Notes under the pieces: model-generated
Seen by the model: the letters and a program-made list of their open reading frames with translations, nothing else
Told to the model about the DNA's origin: nothing
Databases searched by the model: none
Translations under genes and position numbers: made by a program
Assembly: GCA_045600125.1 (NCBI GenBank)
Contig: JAZRXH010000053.1
Location: 1 to 7,190, forward strand
DNA length: 7,190 nt
Direction: 5' to 3'
Origin: SIG622 sp045600125
Lineage (GTDB): Bacteria; Bacillota; Clostridia; Oscillospirales; CAG-382
In this document: in pieces, positions 1 through 6,600 of the stretch
Layout: each line of letters starts with the position of its first letter
How positions within the stretch are numbered: position 1 is the first letter of the stretch

Positions 1-188
1 GTTCCCCGATCCGAATAAAGTCCGTTCCGGATCTTTTCGGCAGAGAACACAAACTCAAAGCTCTTTTCCTCCTCCGGTACGCTGAAAATACCGGCATACT
101 CTTCTGCCGATACCGGAGCGGTGCAAAGCGGGATCATACCGACTGTCATAATGAGAGAAAGTATGACGCTCAAAAGTCTTTTTCTCAT
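1..188 (-). CDS. N-terminus of an exported protein with signal peptide (3' end outside window)
   Basis: Starts at the ATG of 186-188 and runs off the left edge with 62 complete codons. The N-terminus is a textbook Sec signal peptide: basic MRKR, a hydrophobic core (LLSVILSLIMTVGMIPL), then a small-residue cleavage region ending APVSA before EEYAG, so cleavage is expected near residue 28. The mature part visible (EEYAGIFSVPEEEKSFEFVF onward) is acidic and alternates charged and hydrophobic residues as in beta strands. An in-frame upstream ATG (213-215) would add MKGNERKKP and still leave a working signal peptide. No family can be assigned from 34 mature residues. The gene has its own promoter and a long repeat-bearing leader. 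The short Cys at position 22 is within the signal peptide and is followed by TAPVSA, so it does not look like a lipobox. Confidence 0.85.
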   Translation of the reverse strand, partial: MRKRLLSVILSLIMTVGMIPLCTAPVSAEEYAGIFSVPEEEKSFEFVFSAEKIRNGLYSDRG

Positions 189-190
189 AG

Positions 191-259
191 GTTTCTTCCT
201 TTCGTTTCCTTTCATTTCCGCTCGTTTCCGATTGTTTCCGATTGTTCCGTTCGTTACCT
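191..259 (-). repeat. Seven-copy decamer tandem repeat in the leader of the secreted-protein gene
   Basis: Read on the minus strand, seven consecutive purine-rich units share the form (C/A)GGAAACGAA: 250-259, 241-249 (one base short), 231-240, 221-230, 211-220, 201-210 and 191-200. The outermost copies are the most diverged. The last unit, AGGAAGAAAC, contains the Shine-Dalgarno site. All but the two rightmost copies keep the AGGAAA or CGGAAA core, so the leader presents a row of near-Shine-Dalgarno sequences. Confidence 0.85.
195..200 (-). promoter_or_regulatory. Ribosome binding site of the secreted-protein gene
   Basis: AGGAAG on the minus strand, 6 bases before the ATG at 186-188. It supports that start over the in-frame ATG at 213-215, which lies within the decamer array and has only a CGGAA directly abutting it. 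Confidence 0.75.
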
Positions 260-287
260 TGCGGAATGAATAAATGCACACTTTCGC

Positions 288-309
288 ATACTACACTTAG
301 TATACTACA
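288..309 (-). promoter_or_regulatory. Direct repeat and palindrome over the -10 box, possible operator
   Basis: TGTAGTAT occurs twice on the minus strand (302-309 and 288-295), 14 bases apart. The -10 box sits inside the perfect 10-base palindrome TAGTATACTA (298-307). Both would overlap RNA polymerase contacts, so a repressor site is possible. Short A/T-rich palindromes also arise by chance around -10 boxes. Confidence 0.4.
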
Positions 310-326
310 AATTTCCTGCTTGTCAA
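299..326 (-). promoter_or_regulatory. Strong sigma-A-type promoter for the secreted-protein gene
   Basis: On the minus strand TTGACA (321-326) is separated by 16 bases from TATACT (299-304). The -35 is a perfect consensus and the -10 differs at one position. Transcription would start near 290-293, giving a leader of about 100 nt before the ATG at 188. The promoter lies wholly downstream of the terminator, so the left gene is an independent unit. Confidence 0.8.
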
Positions 327-338
327 CAGTTTTTTGCA

Positions 339-373
339 AATATTATCGTCAATATTATCGCAATATTATCGTC
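339..373 (-). repeat. Three direct repeats of GATAATATT upstream of the promoter
   Basis: Read on the minus strand, GACGATAATATT (362-373), GCGATAATATT (351-361) and GACGATAATATT (339-350) follow each other with 11-12 base periodicity, about one helical turn. The block ends 12 bp upstream of the -35 box. It could be a regulator's binding array or an A/T-rich UP-like element. The periodicity is seen directly; the function is inferred. Confidence 0.7.
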
Positions 374-401
374 AAGCCTGCCGGTTTGCTGCTTTTTCGG
401 C

Positions 402-450
402 GCAAAAATACCAAAATGAGGCAGCCGCCGTCTGCGACTGCCCCGTTTTG
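402..450 (-). terminator. Intrinsic terminator after the giant/small-protein unit
   Basis: Arms at 412-428 and 434-450 form a 17-position stem with a 5-base loop. On the minus strand it has two G-U wobbles and one C-A mismatch, with the GC-rich core near the loop. The right arm ends in an A-run upstream on the minus strand, and the left arm is followed by TATTTTTG (403-410). It lies 35 bp past the stop of the 55-residue gene, as expected for the end of that transcript. Confidence 0.85.
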
Positions 451-484
451 CATGATTTTTATTTTGCCGTTCAACAGAAACTAC

Positions 485-652
485 TCAATAGTTGAACAGA
501 CTGTACGACTTATACCCCGTCGCCGTATCGGCGCCGCCGTCTGTCATGGAGGACAGAAGCGCATTCGAGGTACGGATGATGTCCTCGCCCTTTGTCAGTT
601 CGATGACATCGATCGTGGGCTTCGGCATGGATTTCTTTTTGATGTTTTCCAT
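485..652 (-). CDS. Small 55-residue protein of unknown function downstream of the giant gene
   Basis: Starts at the ATG of 650-652 behind a strong Shine-Dalgarno site and ends with TGA at 485-487. The gap to the giant gene is 25 bp with no terminator, so the two are probably co-transcribed. The N-terminus is basic (MENIKKKSMPKP), the middle is IDVIELTKGEDIIRTS, and the C-terminal half is rich in Ser, Thr, Gly, Ala and Tyr, ending SYSLFNY. There is no hydrophobic signal peptide and no Cys. The P..IDVIEL...EDII.TS pattern recalls a class of very small Clostridia proteins that have a lysine-rich start, an E-D-[VI]-[IL]-x-T-S stretch and a Gly/Ser tail. I know no established function for that class. 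A peptide precursor, a chaperone or export partner for the giant, or an unrelated small protein are all possible. Confidence 0.75.
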   Translation of the reverse strand: MENIKKKSMPKPTIDVIELTKGEDIIRTSNALLSSMTDGGADTATGYKSYSLFNY

Positions 653-660
653 AATTCTAT

Positions 661-670
661 CTCCCTTCCT
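661..670 (-). promoter_or_regulatory. Ribosome binding site of the 55-residue gene
   Basis: On the minus strand AGGAAGGGAG lies 8 bases before the ATG at 650-652 and 8 bases after the stop of the giant gene. It decides the start: the same frame is open back to an ATG at 707-709 inside the giant gene, but that codon has no comparable site. Confidence 0.8.
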
Positions 671-677
671 CAATGCA

Positions 678-3600
678 TCAGGCCGCTTCTTCGTTTTCGG
701 CTTCCACAAGGTCGCCGAGGCTGAAGGTCACCGACTCGCCGGTAACGTAGGTTTTTTTGTCGGTCAGCAGAACATAAGGCGATACGGTGATTTCGAGGTT
801 TGCATCAACCGCATCCTTTGCGAAGTCCACATCCCGGAGGATGAAGTATTCCTCGCCGAGTCCGAAGTCGCCGACCTTGACGGTCTTGCCGTCTACGATG
901 TAGGAGGTGTTGCCCATCTGCGTGGTGAGCGGGTCGAAGGAGTCCACGTCGTTTACGGTGTAGGTGAAGCCTGCCTCGTAGTATTCGTCAAGGTTCTTGT
1001 CCAGCATCGAAACGAAGCGGACGTTCACGCCGCCGTCTCCGGTTTCCTTATACTGGATCGCCGTGCGCAGATACCAGTCTGCGAAGGAGACAGAATCGTC
1101 ATGATAATACAATCTATCGCACAGGGTGATCTGCTTTCCGGCTTCGTTGACGTAGTACGCTCTGATGTTGTACAATCCGTCTCTTCTTACCGTAGGAGCT
1201 TTGACGATCACCGGCGCATATTCCACCTTTTCAGGCGTTTTTATGGCAACATCGAGCTTTGCGTCGTACTCTTCGTAGATTTCCTGCAGTTCCTCTACGG
1301 TGCCGTTTTCAAGCGCATCGATCGCATCAAGCGCTTCCGCTGCTAAGTGATTTATCAGTTCGTCGCCATAGTTATCCATAATGTCGATGAAGTATCCCCT
1401 GACATCGAGACGTGCAAACTCGTAGTAGATAAAGTCCCGGCACTCTTCGTATACCGAATCAAGCTCCGCAAGCACGACGCACTCGGTCAGTCTTATCCTT
1501 GCTTCCCTGATTATGTCATCGACTTCATCTTCCCATTCATCCGGTACATATTCGGGGCGAAGAGCATTGAGTCCATCCCGGTAGGCTTCGATCTTGTCGC
1601 AGTATTCGTCGTCGAGCGCAGCGGCTTCGTCAAGGACGGCTGCCATGTTGTCGTCGGAAATGAGTCTTGCAAGCTCCTCAATATCCTCCGGCTTCTCGGA
1701 TTCTTCGACGGCTGTGATGGCTTTCAGAAGGTCTTCCAGCACGGTATACGCTTCAAGGCACCACGTCTCCTCCATTGCCGCCGTAATGATCTGCTTTTTC
1801 GCTACGATGTCTGCTTCTGCCGAGCCGAGCTGCTCGTCGATCAGTGCGCAGGTCGCAAAATAAGTGTTATCGACGGCTCTGTTAGATACGCGGCTCCAGA
1901 TATTCGTACATCCTTCTTCGATGATCTTCTTTACCGCATTGGAGAGACCGGCGATCGGGATATTGTACTCTGTCATCGGATATTTCCACAGCTCGTTACA
2001 AGTCTCTTCCTTATATTCGGCAAGGTCGATCTTCGGCTCATACTCGTTCAGAATTGCCTCGTATTCCTCCTGCGTTTCGGCATTGTCGAGCGCTTCAAGC
2101 TCTTCCTCAACCAGCGAACGGAGATTTTCCGAAGCGTCTGCGTAGATTCCGTCAACCAAATGCGAGACGAGTTCCACAACGGTGGCAAGTCTGTATTCAA
2201 GGAAGAGGATATAGTTATCGTCTCTCTCATAGTCAGAATACCAATCGTACAGTTCGACATAATCCTCGAGAGTGTACTCTGACTCTTCCGCCTCGGCAAG
2301 AAGACTGCGAATATACTGTCTTTCAAGGTCAATGGTCTTTTCTACGTATTCCTCCATCTCATCGCAGTAGTAATAGTCGAATGCATCGTCCCAATATTCC
2401 CGGAACCAATACCATTCGGATTCGGGATCTGTAAGCATATCATACTTGTATTCGACGAGGATAAAAAGCTCGTCTGCGTCCTCGGGGTCATCGAGGGCTT
2501 CCACAAGTCCGATATACTCCTCGGTAATCTCGTAGTACAGCTCGGTCATGCCTTCGTATTCCATGCAATCCCGGAGGTAATCGAGGTAGTCCTGCTTTTC
2601 GTCGTAGAACCAGATCCGATTCCAGTAATAGTCATCGATACGAAAAAGTTCAGCGAAGAGTCCATCGACGTCAATGACACCGGTGGTGCTGTCGGTATAG
2701 TCGGAAATTTTCATATTCTCAATTTCCGAGATCGCCGCCCGGGCATATGCGATCTGAGCAGGCGTCGCTTCCTCCGCATATTCTTCGATGAATCCGTCGA
2801 AGTCCTCGACATATGAGTCATGCCGCGTACAGAAACTGAGGACGTCATCATTATAGATGTCACGGATCGCATTCAGCGCTTCCATGGAGGGCGCCGCTTC
2901 CAGCAATTCCATCGCCCTTGCCGCAAGGTCGAACGTCATCTGCGAAATGTAATAATCGGCTTCCTCGTCCGCATACGACTCGTATACATCCATGTACTTC
3001 ATTTTCAGGTCTGTGAACTCTTTATCGATCCTGTCTGCGTCCGACAGAGCCTCGGCACGGACCGCGCTGATATCAAAGAGCGTTTCCGCTGCGTCAAGAG
3101 CGGACAGTGCTTCATCCAGCAAAGCCTTCGTCTCATCGCACTTTGCCGCTGCTTTGCGCGCACTCAGTTCCGCTGCGGCGTCTGCCTTTGCCATGCGGAT
3201 TCTGCCGTTTTCGGTGCAGTCGCAGATTCCTTTCACGGTGGCGGAAATGTTGATCTGTGCGATCGTTTCGTCGGCGATACCGGTGTTTGCGTCGGTGCGT
3301 TCCGAATTGATCAGCGCAATGGCGCTCTCACGGGAAGCTTCGATCGCTTCGGCATCGGTATTGGAACAGCCGCATACCGCGCAGGTACCGTCATCGTTCC
3401 AGACGTGTTCGCAAAGGGCGCCGCATTCCGAGCAAACGCCGTACTCACTGAACGTATGTGCCGAAGGCGTACCGCGCAGGCTGCATCCGGTACACTTACA
3501 CGCATGCGTACCGTCGAAGTTATCGAGGCATTCGCCGGTGAAGTCGTGGTTGATGTAGTAGAGGGTAACGTCCGCAATTTTCGCATATGCTCTGTTGCCG

Positions 3601-6600
3601 TTACTCGTACCGATCCGCAGCGTATTGGCGTTGACGTTCTCGATCCGGGTGATATCCCCCTCTTTCGGATTCTCAATCGGAACTATGGTACCGCTGCTGA
3701 TGCCGACCTCGTTCCAATTATTCGGGTAGAATCCGAGAACCGCATCCACACAGGTGATTATGTTTTTCGGATCCTTTGCCGTGAACTCCACGTAGAAGTA
3801 TCCGTCCAGTCCGACGGTTTTTCCGTAGCCCGAATATTCGGAGCCGTTTGCTTTCACTTTGAACCGGTCGGTCTCCGCATAACTGCCAAAGCCGTTGAAG
3901 ATCATCTCTTCACGTTTGCCTCTCGAGCCGCAGAGCGTGCAGATGTGGTTTGTGCAGACGTGCTCTGAGATGAGCTTCTTGCCGCATCCCGCACATATCC
4001 GGCTGTGGGTGCCGTCGCCGTTGTCGGTATATTCGACGCTGTACTCGTGTATGCCTTCCATTTCGGTGAGCCACTCCGCCAGCTTTTCGCTGACCTCTTC
4101 CACCGTTTCGGCGCTGTTAATGTCGCTGATCGCTTCTTCGGCGATCGTCTCGTTGTCGGAGTAGATTACCTTTTCAATGGCATCCGCCGCATCTGCCTTT
4201 GCCATGTCGAGAAGCGCCTTCGCAAGGATCGTATTGACCTGCGCTGTCGTTTCGGCAAATCCGATTTCTCTGATCGCCGCTTCGGCTATCGATGCGTTCA
4301 CATCGGTCTTTGCCTCGTTTATCTCGGCTTTTGCCGATTCCTTTGCACTTTCAAGTCCCGCATCGGACGCCGCCATGTCGGTGATGGCACGGTCATGGAT
4401 CTCGATCAGAGCCGAGACGGTCTGTGCGTTTTCAAGGTCGGCGATGGCTGCGTCTGCGATGGCGGCGTTCTGTTCGTTCTTCAGCGCATTGATGTTTTCG
4501 ATGAAGATCGCACGGTACTGCTCCACGTCCTCTGCACCGTTATCGACACAGTGACAGATCGTGCAGACGCCGTTTTCAAAGTTATGCGCACAGGTTTCGC
4601 CGCAAATACAGATACCGTTCTCAAACGTATGCTCTGCCGACGCTCCGGCGTGTCTGCCGCACTCGGTACATACTGCGGAATGCGTTCCGTCGCCGTTGCT
4701 CACATACCCGCCGGTGTAATCGTGAAGCGTGTAGGTAAGAGTAACTCTCGTTACAGTGTAATAATTGGCAGAACCTTCTCCGCCGATTGCGATGGAGGGC
4801 GAATCGATACCGTCGATAACGGTGTTCCCGTCTTTGGAGATATTACCGCTACTGTAAGCAATCTTTGTGAAGTCCACCTCGGGAACCTCGGCACGGGTGA
4901 TCGTTGCGGAGGGATCCTTGATGGTATAGGTGAGCGGTCCGCCGGGGCCGACAGAATAGAAGGTGTCGTCGTTTTCCCCGTATCCGCCATGCGCATAGAC
5001 CTGCCACGTAAAGTGGTCGTTTTCACGTATTGCATATTTGGAAACGATCGTCTCACGGATTCCGACCGAGTCGCAGAGAGTGCAGACGTGCTTTTGGGTG
5101 GTGTGAGCCTCCGGTACACTGAGCTTATCGCAGTTGATACAGTGGAAAGAATGGGTGCCGTCGTAGTTATCCGTGCAGACGCCGGTATAAACGTGCCGAC
5201 TTTCCAACGTATCGAGCCACTGCTGCAGGAGCGCATCGACAGCCGCTATTGTTTCGGCAGCGGCGATCTCGTCTTTTGCCTGCGGAGCAAGGTCTTCGTT
5301 ATCGAAGTAGGTAGCCGCATCGATCGCAGCGCAGGCGTCCTGCTTTGCCTTGACGATCTGCGCCATATCGGCAAGAGCCTGATCCTTCAGTGCCGAAACC
5401 GCTTCAACCGTTTCGGCTCCGCTTATCGCATCGAGTGCAGGCTGAGCGATGCTCTCGTTTTCCGGGACTGTCGCCGCTTCGATTGCCTTTTGGGCGTACT
5501 GCTTTGCCGTTTCCACGGCGTCGGGGTCGGTGTTCATACAGCCGCAGATACGGCAGATGCCGCCGTTCCAGTCATAGTTCCAGTTATGGGCACAGTATGC
5601 GTCGCACTGTCTGCAGACGCCGTACTTTGTAAACTTATGCGCTTCGCTTCCGCCGATCCTGTCACAGTACAGGCACGCACGGGAGTGGGTCGAAGCGTTG
5701 TCAACGACGTACTCGCCGCTGTAATCGTGTATCTGATAGTACACGTACAGATCGGTGACGTCGCAATAGGTAGCGGCATAAATGCCGCCGCCGCCTATCG
5801 ACAGCTCGGAGGCGTTGACGTTATCCACGAGCGCATACGATCCGCTTCTTCCTTTGGTGCCGCAGCTTACATCAACGCTTTGCATGAACCAGCCGGTATC
5901 CGAAACGGCTGCTTTGACGTGGGTGATGATGTAATTCGGATTCTTTGCCTTAATTTTAACGTAAGGACGGGATCCGACGGAATAGTGGTCGCTTGATTTA
6001 TTCGAAGCCTCAACGGAGAATGCTTCTCCCTGCTCCACTGCCGGAATGAATTCCATGTTTTCCGTTGCGCCGCAGGCGGTGCAGACGTGTCCGTACACCT
6101 CGGTGTGCGGTTCTGTAAATACATTTTCGCAAACCGAGCAGACTCTGCTGTGGGTTCCGTCGTAATTGTCCGTATACGGTCCGAAAACGTGTGCTTCTTC
6201 CATTGCGGCAAGGTACTCTTCCAGAAGCTCTGTGAGCTCTCTGAGCGTTTGGGCGTTTCCGATCGCCGTCTTTGCTTCGCCGGCAATGTCGCCGTTGTCG
6301 GGAGTGATCTTTTCGTCGATCAGCGCAAGGCTGTACGCTATATTCTCTTCGAGCGCTGCTGCCGAGTCGATGCTGCAGCCGCAGGTATTACAGGTCTCGT
6401 TTTCGCCAAACGTATGGATACAAACTGCACCGCATGCGCATCTGCCGGTTTCGGCGCTGTAAGCATCGTGCAGGGCGGATACGCCGTAATCCCTGCCGCA
6501 CACGGAACAGAAGACCTTATGCGTTCCGTCGCCGTTGTCCGAGCCTACGGCATCTCCGTCATGGATCACATAATATACGATGATGTCATCAATGGTGCAG

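Larger units (their letters stand above)
189..484. other. Intergenic region of 296 bp, no gene
   Basis: Between the 55-residue gene and the secreted-protein gene. From right to left it holds the terminator, three direct copies of a GATAATATT motif, a strong minus-strand promoter with a palindromic -10 region, and the decamer-repeat leader. The open frames that cross it show no ribosome binding site and no protein-like composition. Confidence 0.8.

Noticed and set aside
55..339. 94-codon minus-strand open frame across the promoter and leader
   Set aside because: It begins upstream of the predicted transcript start, runs through the decamer array and overlaps the signal-peptide gene out of frame. 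The signal-peptide frame has the ribosome binding site and a clear protein pattern.
347..375. TTGACG sequences as extra -35 boxes
   Set aside because: No -10-like hexamer at 16-18 bases; they are part of the GATAATATT repeats.
380..401. Short dyad gccg/cggc next to the terminator
   Set aside because: Only 4 bp with a long loop; chance level.
469..497. Inverted repeat gttcaac/gttgaac around the stop of the small gene
   Set aside because: Only 7 bp with a 15-base gap and no T-tract; the hairpin at 412-450 explains termination far better.
485..709. Longer 74-residue version of the small protein starting inside the giant gene
   Set aside because: The extra 19 codons overlap the end of the giant gene in another frame. 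The strong ribosome binding site at 661-670 points to the ATG at 650-652.
4005..5996. Long plus-strand open frame of 663 codons, and others at 492-1346, 1347-2282 and 2820-3968
   Set aside because: All lie antisense to the giant gene, whose periodic repeat structure and strong codon bias keep the opposite frame open. They lack ribosome binding sites and have low-complexity Arg/Val/Asp-rich content with no domain pattern.
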